Shown: positions 32,355 through 43,305, counted from the first letter of the stretch. The stretch is DNA of 64,000 nucleotides from Alopecurus myosuroides (GCA_028641055.1 CM054057.1:582767158-582831157), one strand, 5' to 3'. Made by a program: numbers and translations. Notes: generated by a model not told the origin, from the sequence alone.

Positions 32355-32996
32355 ATGTCCGTTTTATTGAGATTCACTTTTTGCTACGACCCTCGTAATG
32401 TGCTGACAACAGAGAGTGGAGTTGATGTTAGCCAGTTTGCGTACATGGATGTAGCCCTACAAGCCCCTAAAACATGGTCTGTTAGGCAGTTGAAAGATTT
32501 GTTGGCGCTAAGTTTTAGCCTTAATACTGAGACACACACAGTCCGTGTCGAGGCATTGTTGACCCGGTCAAGAACAAATTTACGGTGGTATTTGAGACCC
32601 ATAGAGCGGGACAGTCAGTGGTTGGGCTGGATAGAAGGATGCCAAAAAAGGGACGTTAATCCTGTTGCCCTATTGACTCCCGTGCTTAAGGAGGTTATCG
32701 GTACTGAAAGCGAGGCAGCGTATGAGGCTGGGGAGAGCAGTGAATGTTATGATCTGTCAAATGTTGGGGGAGATGGTTATGAAACATGGCAGAATAGTCG
32801 GGCGAGAGGAGGAGATGGTACGGATGGTAATGAGAGTGGCGATACAGATGCTGACGAGCTTTACGTTCAAATGCAAAACGTGATGGTAGATGAGGATGCT
32901 CATGGTGACAGTGATCTTGGTGATGATTCAGATGGTTCTGATGAAGACGAGAACCCGGAGGAGGTGCCTATTTTCATCATCGACAGGTTTAGATGA
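32355..32996 (+). CDS. MULE transposase N-terminal-like ORF
   Basis: Open frame of 213 residues starting MSVLLRFTFCYDP. It contains VDVSQFAYMDVALQ, TWSVRQLKDLLALSFSLN and GWIEGCQKRD, then an acidic C-terminal half rich in Asp/Glu/Gly. This layout (a small folded domain followed by an acidic leader) is what precedes the DNA-binding domain in many grass Mutator transposases. Here the frame stops before any DNA-binding or catalytic domain, so a transposase core is missing. The intact frame may mean youth, or a retained separate role; neither can be decided here. The family assignment is by resemblance only. Confidence 0.5.
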   Translation: MSVLLRFTFCYDPRNVLTTESGVDVSQFAYMDVALQAPKTWSVRQLKDLLALSFSLNTETHTVRVEALLTRSRTNLRWYLRPIERDSQWLGWIEGCQKRDVNPVALLTPVLKEVIGTESEAAYEAGESSECYDLSNVGGDGYETWQNSRARGGDGTDGNESGDTDADELYVQMQNVMVDEDAHGDSDLGDDSDGSDEDENPEEVPIFIIDRFR

Positions 32997-33804
32997 ACCT
33001 ACACTCTTACATATAGTCTTAAACATGGCTCGACTTCTTGGCGTCAAGTCATCGTCACTGTTCTCATCAGCAACTGTCTTCGATGCGGCAACACTCTTCC
33101 CCTTTGATGCGCCAGCACTCTTTCCGTTTGATGTCCCGCCACCCTCCCCTTTGAGGCGGCACCACTCTTCCCCTCCGATATTGTCCTCAAGATCCACTCA
33201 ACGTGGATGTTCGACTCCGGAAACCCCCTAGGACTTGGCCCAAAGAGTTTGCTCATCCATCCATAGCGCGTGATCTTTTTGTTCAGAAACTCCGCGTCCG
33301 CAGGCCAATGCTGCATATTAAGAATAAAATACAAACATAAATTAGAACGATGAAAATTCATTTGAACATTATGCAAATTGGTAAATAAATTACCTCAACG
33401 TGAAGTGCATAGGCGACGGGAGAAAATTGTATCTTATCGCTAGTAGTTGAGATAGACAAGCCCCGAAAACCCGACTCAATCCTTTTTAGCACAACTACTC
33501 TAGACCACTTATGACGCCACCTCAATAGTTCATTCCTAATTTCATCGGTGATTCTAGGCGGGAGGTCATATCTGGCTAAATTTTTCCCCAAAGCAACTGC
33601 GTGGTCACAGTCGGTCATTAGTTCCATAAAACCAACTGCAGCTCTACCCTCCCTCCTATTAGCGCAAGAACCTTTTGCCGCATCATATAGAATACACCAT
33701 GAGATGTATGGGTAGAGACCACCACTACCATTATCTTTCATCACTCTAATGCCTCCGACAAATTCACTACACAACACAGACCATAGAATACACACTTCCA
33801 TCAC
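32928..33804 (-). pseudogene. Unknown two-exon gene in MULE-2, convergent to the plus-strand ORF
   Basis: Exon 1 is 33804-33394 (starts MMEVCILWSVLCSEFVGG; contains LPPRITDEIRNELLRWRHKW and VVLKRIESGFRG). The donor is GAG|GTAATT and the acceptor ATGCAG|CAT, so exon 2 starts at 33310 (HWPADAEFLNKK). The 83-nt intron is phase 0 and both exons are open at the join. In exon 2 the frame breaks near 33170. The other frame then continues with a Lys/Ser-rich repeat (GASKGKSVAASK) and an acidic tail, ending at about 32928. The codon pattern and clean splice argue for a real former gene. I know no domain here. Convergent placement against the transposase-like ORF recalls the two-gene MuDR layout, but homology to mudrB is not shown. 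Confidence 0.55.
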
Positions 33805-34215
33805 AAAGTATGCGGGGGTTTATATAGGAACCCTCTGGACATGGTGGCGGAAAAAATTCGCGGAAGAAAGTGGCGGGAAAAAACATCGGGAAGATGCTAC
33901 CGGCAAGAAAAGGGCGGGAGAAACTGACGGGAGAAACGGCAGTGAAAAAAAAACGCAATTGGGTACGCCGTACCCGATTGGTGTGCTGTCAGGCTGGCCA
34001 CGCCCGACAAAATTTGGCCTGCCCTGGGAGCGGGTGCGTCAGCAAGGAGACAATCGGGCGCAGCCTGGCCGATAGGCCCTAAATCGGGCCCGGCGTGGCC
34101 GGTAGGTGGTAGTCTGGCACAGCCCTGCCGATTGGGTTCTATTTTTCAAAATTATCCATTCTGCGTATTATTTTTGGAATTAGGAAATAAAAACGTATTA
34201 TTTTAAAAAAATTGC

Positions 34216-34224
34216 TCTTTTCAT
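34216..34224. repeat. 9-bp TSD of MULE-2, right
   Basis: TCTTTTCAT, the partner of 31472-31480 with one mismatch. Confidence 0.75.
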
Positions 34225-34615
34225 TGGGGTCACTTTCTCTACCATGCTAGGAGCTGATGTAACATTTGATAAGTACAAAACATTATAGAAAACTATGAGT
34301 ACCATGTTCTTTATTTGGCGCTTTGGGTCGCTAAAATCATGACCATTCTGCCCGTTTAATCACTCAGTGTATGTGTTGCCCACAAGCCCGGATCACTTGT
34401 TCTTTGCTAGTTATCTGGCTAATGTATTAAGTCAACTGGTGGTATGGAATGACCTTGCCTATTTCTGCTAGACGAGTTAAAACTTTGTTCGTCGTGACTG
34501 TCGATGTATAATCATAGTAAATATAAGCTAAAATATCCATGAAAAGAAAAGGAAGTTGTCACTTATGAAGCTTAATAGAACGAGCTCACTTGGTAGTGGT
34601 GGATGTACAACCTCA
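34225..34615. other. Unassigned spacer
   Basis: Non-coding DNA that continues the sequence found left of MULE-2. No element end or gene is recognised. Confidence 0.3.
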
Positions 34616-35605
34616 CCAAAACACCTACACAGTCTGTTTCAGAAAAACCTACACACCTCCAGCTTTTAGACAAGTCACTGCCTTCTCTTCCTTGTTTTTC
34701 ATCCGTGGCAAGCATATATATTGCTCACAACCTCACACCAAGATTGGTTTGGATTGTGTATATCTAGCCAGAATAGCTCACACCCACACCATGGTTGGCA
34801 GTAATTATTAGCTGGCCAGAATAGCTCTCACCCACCTAGGTTTATATATACTGATCAGAAGCATATACGAAAATATATATAGGTCTCCTCTCTCAAATGA
34901 GTTAGACACCATTAATTTAGGACTCCTCAATGAAATTCCCCTCTTTTTTATTCTGCTTAAGACGTTTTCGATGAAATACAGAAATGTATTGTGCCACACA
35001 CGCAGGCAATTACAAATTTACTAGATTTGGGAGACGTTTGGAAAATATCATCTTGTAGGTTCTTGATGTTCTACGAGGTGTGTAAAAGATGCACGGCAAG
35101 AGATCCATGTCACGCCTGCTCCACCTGCTACATCTACTACGTCTACTATGGTCACAGACTCTGCGACGCTACCATCTGCACCAGACGAGGACAAACTGAC
35201 CCAGCTCGCAACAGGGCAGCCAGTGTGTCATCGCCGTCCCGGTACATGCATGCCTGGACCCAGGGTGTGGGTAAGTAAGTTGTGGTGATCCCAACGAGGA
35301 TGGCGAGTAATAACAGATGTCTCTGAACTTGTATCTCTCCACCAATTCCTCTCTCAAACCTGAGCCCTGCTCTAATTTAATCTCAATCTGAGGTGTATGT
35401 GGTGTGAAAACTAGGGTGTCACAATACGTGTACAAGAGATTATAGTATCAAGAATAATCGGAGCCGTCTTGTCTAGAAACACATTCGACAAGCTCGGTTT
35501 GATGCCAAATTTTGGGTCGCTGGTGCTCGAGATCTCGAGTAAACCCAAAATATAATCTATCAATTGGCTGACTAATAAATTGCCTTCCTATTAGTCTATA
35601 CAAAA
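34616..35605. repeat. Duplicated block, copy A
   Basis: Starts CCAAAACACCTACACAG and ends near CTATCAATTGGC-TGACTAATAAATT. The same ordered landmarks occur in copy B (39177-39241 plus 42348-43305): AGCTAGCCAGAATAGCT, TTTATATATA-TGATCA, GACTCCTC, TGTGCCACACACG, GCTTGGTTTGATGCCAAATT and CTATCAATTGGC. Divergence is high, so the duplication is old. No convincing gene is present; a minus-strand frame (34808-34999) has a weak counterpart in copy B. Confidence 0.75.
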
Positions 35606-37139
35606 CTTGTCGATTCTGTGCCATTATATTATTACAAAATAATATCTAATTTTCGCTGCGTGATCATAGTTAGCAGCTTTGAATAGTTCTCATGTATCGA
35701 TTGATATTGAGGTGAAATGCAGGTATCTGTCCACCGGCCGAAGCACGTCTCCTTTACAATGGTCAGTGGTATTCCATCGCCAAATGCCCCACCTATTACA
35801 ATTTCCCATCACAACATTGAGTACTCTCACAAAGGCGCATCGCCATCGACAACCACCCTAAACGAGCACACAGCCTATAGTCACAAATCACAACTACAAC
35901 AAAATCCATGTTGATTACAGTACCAGTGAAAAAAAATCGTCGAAATTTTGTTCGAATTTCGCGAAAATTACGATTCTCGAAGAGGGGCGAGAAAAGAAAA
36001 TATTCGTCGAAATTTTGACTATGTATGAAAATCTCAAATACACAGAGCCCTTCTATGGTACCCCCAAATGGATAACAACCATTCATTTTCATACATCTAA
36101 CGGATGATAGGATTTCATACTGGTGGTAAAAGGATAACCAGTAGAAATCGTACTAGTCAAAATCGTTCACCCTTAAAGAAAAATCTGTAGATGGGCTGGG
36201 CCCAAGAACACAGTAACAGCTATGTGCTGAAAAAAACTGTTTTCGCTAACTTAGCTCCCGATGCTCGAGGCGACGGAGATGGCGTTGACTCCATGACGCC
36301 ACCGCCGTGTCGCTGGCGTGTTCCGATGGAGGAAGTCGACAAAAGACCCTCAAAGCTGGCGGCAAAAAAGGAAAAGGGCCGTGCCGGGAAGGGATGCAAG
36401 TTCAGTCGGTTGTGGGATGTGGCGGAGCTCGTCTGCCGCGGCATCAGAGGTCAACAGAGCAACGCGACCTTCGTTCTTAGTTGAACTGGCTCAGAAAAAA
36501 TAAATCACATGAGGAAGATTTGCCTCGGCTTGCTGCTCGACCCAGCTCTTGCTCACTGGCTGCCCTACGCCGCTTCCGGTGCACGATATACGAGGTGGGG
36601 TTTGGTTAGCCGGTTCAGTTCAGATCAAAGCTAGCGATACCAGGTGCTCATACATGACGTGAACATAACAAGCAGTAATTGCCATGGTGAGTTGGTGACG
36701 CAGCGATGAATACATATACTATAACATCCCAAACGGACGCAGCCACATGATGCTTGGAGGAGGCGAACAGCGCAACGGCGATGATGGCGCTGCGCGGCCA
36801 GACGAGAAGGCCTGATACGACACGGCGTCATGGCCAGACTGGGCGGGGAAGGAGTGAAGGACGTGTTCGCTACGACCTGCGAGCTCGGCGATGCCTCGCA
36901 ACCATGCGTTCGGGCCGAAAATCTTTGCTGCTGCGACATATAGAGCTGCTCCTATGGCGGAGAAGAACGGACGTAACATGATTAACGGATGCATCCGTAA
37001 ACACCGGCTAATTTCCGCTGCATGCCTCCTATGCCGTTTAAACGATGGACTCATACATGATGGACCTCTTGGGCCGAATCTACCAGAACCGTTCGATGAA
37101 ATCATACTAGTCCCTTCACAGGACCAGTAAAAGGTACCA
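35606..37139. other. Unassigned region with short GC-rich frames
   Basis: No gene could be named. A plus frame at 36191-36484 (with KLAAKKEKGRAGKGC) and a minus frame at 36719-37159 (with LIMLRPFFSAIGAALYVAAA) sit in GC-richer DNA and could be gene relics, but neither shows a domain. 35940-36030 contains repeated TCGTCGAAATTTTG phrases. Confidence 0.35.
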
Positions 37140-38371
37140 CAGAATAAGCCAATACACAAAGATCATATGGAGTATAACTCTAGTATCAGGCCATGAAAAG
37201 GTATTTACAAGCAACTTCTGGAAGTTGTTATTTCAGTCTCTGGGCACTAAGCTGCAATACACTACTGTCTATCACCCTCAAACCGGCGGCGAGAGCTAGC
37301 GGGTGAATCATTGTTTGGAAATGTTTCTTCAATGTATGGTTCAAGAAAATCCTAAGCACTGGCGCCCTTAGTTGCGGTTGGCAGAATTCATGAACAATTC
37401 AATGTTTCATACATCAATTGGCTGCTCACCTTTCAAAGCCTTGTACGGCCATGAACCAAATTTGGTGGCACTACCTCAATTGGACGAACAATCCCGGATG
37501 TCGGGCGTGATTGCAGACATGGCATCACAAGTGGAAATGCTCAAACAACATCTGAAAGCAGCTCATAATAGAATTAAGATGTCTGCGAACAGTAAACGGT
37601 CGGAGCACTCATTTCAGGTGGGCAACAAGGTGCTGCTGAAGCTCCATCCTTGCCCTCAGGCGTATGTTGTCAACTGCCCGTATCCAAAGCTCGCATACAA
37701 GTTCTTTGTTCCTTACACAGTGTTGGAGCGCATTGGGCAAGTGGCATACTGCCTGGAGTCTACCAACAAACAGCCAAGTACACAATGTGTTCCACGTCTC
37801 GCAAATTAAAGAATTTCGCCCAGATTACACTTATGTGTTTGCTGAAATGCCAAGGATACCTGCACTGGATGTGATGGAAGCTAAGACTGAGAAAATTCTC
37901 GACCGACGGCTAGTGAAGAAAGGGAATGCTGCTTTGCCTCCGGCATTGATCAAATGGACTAACCTACCAGAAGAGCTAGCTACATGGGAAGATTGGGAAA
38001 AGTTAAAGCTCAAGTTTCCATTCATACTGACTTGGGGACAAGTCAATTCTTCTGGGGGAGGTACGGTCATGCCTCACGACGTGACTTAGCCCGAAAAAGG
38101 CACCCCTAATGGGATAAAGAAGGATCATGCATGGTGCCTAAGTTGGTCTGTGAAGTTGGGCCCTAGTTCCATGCCGTGGGTGTGCATGGTAGACGTTAGG
38201 CCAAGCGTGAGTTGTGTGTACGCAGGTTATAAGCAGCCGACATGTAACTGAATGTTGAAGTCTGAAAAATAGAAATATTCCCCGTCTCTCTACATCTCCT
38301 CTCTCTGTTCTTCTTCTCCACGGAAACGAGCAGAACTCGATCTTCTCACGCTCACAATCATATCAACAAGG
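37140..38371 (+). pseudogene. Chromovirus (Ty3/Gypsy) 3' fragment: integrase C-part, chromodomain, LTR piece
   Basis: Plus-strand Gypsy integrase beginning inside the catalytic core: VFTSNFWK, then YHPQTGGES with an in-frame TAG (about 37298), LRLAEFMNNS and SPFKALYGHEP. The C-terminal GPY-like region follows (VLLKLHPC, PYPKLAYKFFVPYTVLERIG). After a frameshift near 37765 the chromodomain reads EKILDRRLVKKGN, ALIKWTNLP and ATWEDWE (37888-38000). GGGGGAGGTACGG at 38055 may be the polypurine tract. Sequence to about 38371 has TATAAGCAGC (about 38228) and looks like a short LTR, but I could not fix its ends. The 5' two thirds of the element are missing. Confidence 0.8.
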
Positions 38372-39176
38372 GGAAGACTAGAGAGACGACAAAAATTTAG
38401 AAAAAAAAATAGATTTATTCAATTTTGTTTATTTTGGAGAAAAATTTAATGTCAATTGTCATGCATGGTACATGCTTTGAAAAGCATATTCTGTTACATG
38501 CATGGAAAAGCACATTCTGTTAGAAGATGAGTTACATACTTATATATATGATAACCTGATAAATAAGAGACATGGATGTTTGTTTTACACATCAGCATGA
38601 ACTTGAAGGGGATGGTGATGCTTGTTTACCCATACAGTAAACCAAGATCTAATAAAATCACAAACTGAATAACCACAAAAGTGTGGGAACTTACGTACAT
38701 AAGTATCTGTTCACCGTGGGTGGTTTTGTACTTTTGTTTTTCTAGAAAATGATGATTTATAATAAGAACTCTTTCTTCACCATGGCTAACTTTTATGCAT
38801 GTGAATGTTTTTTTTTATGCCTGTGAAGGTTATGGTAGAGTGAATTAATTTTTATACGTTTTCCTTAATTTAGTGCACTGTTCTTAGCATATAGCTCTCA
38901 TTTTATTCACACTTCTTCATTTCATTTGAATTATACAAGTTTCATTACATATTATGCAGATCCAGATATGCTAAGGGATATTGATATATGTGTTTCTAGG
39001 GGAAGAGTGGACTTTGATGTTTTTTGTGTTGACTTGATAGAGTTTTTGTCTTTCGCGTCTACGTGCCGGCGTCTAACCCGGAGCTTGTGAAGGATTTCTT
39101 GTCGACGGTCAGATCATGTTCCGTACAAAGGCATGGGGGTTTCTATGAGTGTGGAAGTGATGTGGACGAGGGAGAC
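38372..39176. other. AT-rich spacer with a possible exon relic
   Basis: Mostly AT-rich. At about 38945-38960 the plus strand reads ATTATGCAG followed by an open stretch (MLRDIDICVSRGRVDFDVF), which could be an old acceptor and exon. There is no domain match, and the following GC-rich piece (39050-39130) has stops. Low confidence. Confidence 0.25.
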
Positions 39177-39241
39177 CAAAACACCTACACAGCCTGTTTT
39201 GAAGAACTTAAACACCATCCAGCTTGTAGATAAGTGACTGC
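39177..39241. repeat. Duplicated block, copy B, left part
   Basis: CCAAAACACCTACACAGCCT through GATAAGTGACTGC matches the start of copy A (34616-34681). It is cut at 39241 by the insertion of CACTA-3 and continues at 42348. Confidence 0.7.
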
Positions 39242-39631
39242 CACTACAGGAAACGATCTATATGCAGACGGCCATAAGCCGTCGGCACAGGCTAAAAAGC
39301 CATCGGCACAGGCTGTGCCGACGGCCGCCGTCGGCACCTTGCCGTCGGCATATCCCGCGTCGGCGTAGGCTATGTTGACCGTCGGCACACTGGAAGCCGT
39401 TGGCGTAGGCTATGCCGACGGCTTTGCCGTCGGCACACCCAGCTCTATGCCGACGGCAAAGCCGTCGGCACAATATTTCTAAAATAATTGAAAAAAAAAT
39501 TAAAAAAAAAAATCGAATTTTTTTTTTAAAACTTTTTTGGAATTCTATTACAGAATTTTTCACTTGGCCACATATTTAATCTCTAATCTCTAATTACACA
39601 ATTAATCTAGTCAACATACTTAACTTAGTCA

Positions 39632-39700
39632 AACTTCCCGTTCGGTCACCCATCCTGAAATTGCTTCAGCCCAAGCACGCTTAACCTTTGAGTTCCTTCC
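39632..39700 (-). other. 5S-rRNA-derived segment in CACTA-3
   Basis: The minus strand has AGGTTAAGCGTGCTTGGGC, then CAGGATGGGTGACC and GGGAAGTTTGAC, nearly identical to the copy in CACTA-2 at 26276-26345. The A-box and C-box regions of 5S rRNA are recognisable. Confidence 0.75.
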
Positions 39701-40100
39701 AAACTAGATTCCATATGAGATGTTAGAACTTACTGATATTATTATCATATCAATCTTATTAACATGTGGGGAATGAAGTTAAACTTTTCTATTGTTTAAA
39801 TTTAAAAAAATATTTGAACAAATAACAATGATTATATAATTATCTTTATTGACTAAATAACAATATAATGTTAGAAATTACTTAATTTTGTGAATAAATG
39901 ATTTAATATACAATAATTTATATCTTTAAATCCGTAAATTGAAATTTGACAAATAAAATGTCTAAATTGATTAGAAAAATTAGAGAAATTCAAATATGAC
40001 ATCCATATCATAAAAACATCGATAGTTTTAAAAAAATAAACTCTTTTGATGAATAGCCATGGTGGCCATTTTGACAGTTTTTGCCGATTCAGCTGGAAAC

Positions 40101-41870
40101 AGGCCAAATGACGGGTGCAATAGCCAAATCCATGGCATAGTTTGTTTAAATATGCCCATATTCCACACAAACATGCATATTGGAAGCACGGACAATGTTC
40201 CCGAAGAAAGTTTTGATTTTCGTTGAATAAAAAAACCATTTTATATTCTCCGAGTGTGAAAAATGGCCTTTTTTGTGAAGCATCAACCACAAATATGTTG
40301 CAAAACCTGGGAGCTGCATTTTTGAATATACTAGACCATGTTATATGCACAAATAACCAATTATTTTCCTCTGAAAAGGTTTTCATCCACCTCTTTTGAA
40401 GAACAAAAGTTTCTGCCGATTCAGTTGGAAACGGTGCAAATTTGAACTACAGGTGCCTCCTAGTTTGCTCATGATTTTTGAAAAAAATCATTTTTAGGTA
40501 CACAACTACCTATTTCATCAGAGATACACCAAGAGTTTCTCAATATTCAAGCCCTAGATACGAACGGTCATGCCCGCTGTCTTGACTTTTTCCCGAAACC
40601 GACTTAGAAAATTCCAGAAAATTTAAAAAACCCCAAAATGATGCAAGACCTTCGCGTGGTGTCATTATATATGTCCTAGTATCCACCAAAAATAATAAAC
40701 TTGGAATACAACAGTTGTGTTGAAAATATGTTCACATAAATGAGCTATCTCCTACGAACATTCTAGGGTTTCGGGCCAAATGACGGGTGTAATGGCCAAA
40801 TCCATGGCATAATTTGTTTAAATATGCCCATATTCCACATAAACATGCATTTTTGAAGCACGGACAATGTTCCCGAAGAAAGTTTTGCTTTTCGTTGAAT
40901 AAAAAAACCATTTTCTATTCTCCGAGTGTGAAAAATGGCTTTTTTTGTGAAGCATCAACCACAAATATGTTGCAAAACCTGGGAGCTGCATTTTTTGAAT
41001 ATACTAGACCATGTTATATGCACAAATAACCAATTATTTTCCTCTGAAAGGTTTTCATCCATCTCTTTTGAAGAACAAAAGTTTCTGGCGATTCAGTTGG
41101 AAACGGGGCAAATTTGAACTACAGGTGCCTCCTAGTTTGCTCATTATTTTTGGAAAAAATCATTTTTAGGTACACAACTACCTATTTCATCAGAGATACA
41201 CCAAGAGTTTCTCAATATTCAAGCCCTAGATACGAACGGTCATGCCCGCCGTCTTGACTTTTTCCCGAAACCGACTTAGAAAATTCCAGAAAATTTAAAA
41301 AACCCCAAAATGATGTAAGACCTTCGCGTGGTGTCATTATATATGTCCTAGTATCCACCAAAAATAATAAACTTGGAATACGACAGTTGTGTTGAAAATA
41401 TGTTCACATAAATGAGCTATCTCCTACGAACATTCTAGGGTTTCGGGCCAAATGACGGGTGTAATGGCCAAATCCATGGCATAGTTTGTTTAAATATACC
41501 CATATTCCACACAAACATGCATATTGGAAGCACGGACAATGTTCCCGAAGAAAGTTTTGCTTTTCGTTGAATAAAAAAACCATTTTCTATTCTCCGAGTG
41601 TGAAAAATGGATTTTTTTGTGAAGCATCAACCACAAATATGTTGCAACACCTGGGAGCTGCATTTTTTGAATATACTAGACCATGTTATATGCACAAATA
41701 ACCAATTATTTTCCTCTGAAAAAGTTTTCATCCACCTCTTTTGAAGAACAAATGTTTCTGCCGATTCAGCTGGAAACGGGGCAAATTTGAACTACAGGTG
41801 CCTCCTAGTTTGCTCATGATTTTTTGAAAAAATCATTTTTAGGTACACAACTACCTATTTCTCATGATTT
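40101..41870. repeat. About 672-bp tandem repeat in CACTA-3
   Basis: GGCCAAATGACGGGTG starts units at about 40102, 40774 and 41446, so the period is 672 bp; the third unit is incomplete. The units match those of CACTA-2. Confidence 0.9.
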
Positions 41871-42410
41871 TTAGGTCCACCTAGATTTTGGTTGGATTCA
41901 GACGCCCCACAACCCTCTCAGACGAAACTGTTAACCCATTATTGTTAGGTGCGTTATTTCTCATGATTTTTTTCTAATTATTTAGCTTTAACAATATGCA
42001 TGATAATTTAGATATGTTTCTCCTCTTCGAAACGAGCTAAAGAACGTCAAAATCCGAGTTGGAATGCAAAAGTTATGATCAAAACGATGATTAAGTCAAA
42101 AAAAAAATTGAGTTTGGCTTTGCCGTCGGCATAGCTCAAAATTTGGTTTTTCGCAATCCGGAATTCCCTCTTAGGGTCGATGCCGACGGCAGCCGTCGGC
42201 ATAGCTCAAAAAAAAAAAAAATAATAGGCTGACGGCATTGCCGTCGGCATAGCAATTTTTTTTTTCCGCAGTTTGAGATTTTCTCACTCGGTCTATGCCG
42301 ACGGCCCCGACAAATTGCCGTCGGCATATAGGCCGATTCCTGTAGTGATTATTTTTTTGCATGCCTTTGTTCCTTCCTTGTTCCATATATATAGCTCACA
42401 TCAGCCATTG

Positions 42411-42425
42411 TTTGCAGTGATTATT
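42411..42425. repeat. 15-bp TSD of small retroposon, left
   Basis: TTTGCAGTGATTATT, identical to 42727-42741. Confidence 0.85.
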
Positions 42426-42726
42426 TTTTTTCAAGAGTGCCCAATTGTGTACCTTAATTCTATAGAAGGCAGAAAGTATATCTACAACGCAGGACTTTAT
42501 TTTTACACAAAATGCAGCGGCCAGGGAAACTCAAAACAGAAAAACTAAATGCTACTCCTTATCTAGACCTTGCGCAATCAGTATGTGGAGTTGATCCAAT
42601 ATCTGTGATGTGATCCTGCTGGCTGAGAGCTGTCGCTGGACATTGTTAAAGCACGACGTGTTCCTGTTTTTCCATTACTCGTAAGCCCCAGTGCAGACAA
42701 GCGTATCGGAACAACGCGCGCCCCTC
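42426..42726 (-). mobile_element. Short retroposon (SINE or 5'-truncated LINE) on the minus strand
   Basis: 301 bp flanked by a perfect 15-bp TSD. The plus-strand left edge is a T run, so on the minus strand the insert ends in poly(A), preceded by GGGCACTCTTG and by an AAAATAAAG phrase (about 42500) like a polyadenylation signal. No protein domain is visible. It could be the end of a LINE, a SINE or the 3' end of an mRNA retrocopy. Confidence 0.7.
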
Positions 42727-42741
42727 TTTGCAGTGATTATT
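42727..42741. repeat. 15-bp TSD of small retroposon, right
   Basis: TTTGCAGTGATTATT, the partner of 42411-42425. Confidence 0.85.
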
Positions 42742-43305
42742 AGCTAGCCAGAATAGCTTACCAGGTCACACCTACCGTGGTTTCGAGTCATTGTTATCTA
42801 GCCAGAATCGCACTCACCCACACCTTGGTTTATATATATTGATCACAAGCAGATACCAAAATTTTATATAGTCATCTATCTCAAGTGAGTGAGGCAGTGT
42901 TAACATAGGACTCCTCGAAATAATTCCCCTTCTTTCTATTCTGCTGAAGCCGTTTTCGAGGAAAATATGTAACGTGCCACACACGAACACTGCCACCAAT
43001 ATGTTAGATTTGTGAGACATTAGGAAAAAATTAGCGTCTAGGTTGTGGATGTTCCACGACACATCTGCTCTTCATCATTCCTCTATGATGGCCAGTGGCA
43101 CAACCAGATATAGGGATACAAGAGATTATTAAATCAAGAGTATCCAGAACCGTCTTTGTCTAGAGAGACGGTATGCAAGCTTGGTTTGATGCCAAATTTG
43201 GGTTCACTTGTACTCGATCAGGGACACAATTTGTACTTGATAAGGGACACAATATGAGCGCTATCAATTGGCCAACTATTAAATTTCCTTGCTAATAATC
43301 TCTAC

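Larger units (their letters stand above)
31481..34215. mobile_element. MULE-2, Mutator-like element with two convergent genes
   Basis: 2,735 bp with TIRs of about 95 bp. Both ends start GCAATTTTTTT and share AATAATACG, ATGGATAATTTTGAAAAATA and CAATCGGCAGGGC. The 9-bp TSD (one mismatch) fits Mutator. The subterminal DNA is GC-rich with many ATCGG/CCGAT phrases. It carries a plus-strand gene (32355-32996) like the N-terminal part of a MULE transposase and a minus-strand spliced gene (33804 to about 32930); their 3' ends meet or overlap. No transposase core is present, so it is probably non-autonomous. Confidence 0.85.
39242..42347. mobile_element. CACTA-3, same family as CACTA-2
   Basis: 3,106 bp with ends CACTACAGGAAACGATC and, inward from the right, CACTACAGGAATCGGCC. 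Subterminal GCCGTCGGCA arrays occur at 39265-39475 and 42120-42330. It has the same interior as CACTA-2: the 5S-like segment, then the tandem unit, here close to three copies. The flanking triplets (TGC left, ATT right) do not match, so no TSD is visible, although copy A of the duplicated block supports the insertion point. Confidence 0.85.
42348..43305. repeat. Duplicated block, copy B, right part
   Basis: Continues copy B after CACTA-3. It includes a 301-bp retroposon insertion (42426-42726); with that removed, the order of landmarks matches copy A. Confidence 0.7.

Noticed and set aside
21825..39700. Calling the three 5S-like segments as 5S rRNA genes
   Set aside because: Only the internal promoter half is recognisable; the 5' part is diverged and no terminator T run follows at the right place.
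26680..41701. Repeated small ORFs with CCFQYACLCGIWAYLNK or HAYWKHGQCSRRK in the CACTA tandem units
   Set aside because: The frames recur because the 670-bp units are copies; both strands are open over the same bases and no domain is present.
39239..42350. A 3-bp TSD for CACTA-3
   Set aside because: Flanking triplets are TGC and ATT; no shift of the ends by one or two bases gives a match.
34808..43062. Pair of similar minus-strand ORFs in duplicated blocks A and B as a gene family
   Set aside because: Similarity follows from the block duplication; non-coding flanks are about as similar and the N-terminal parts do not match.
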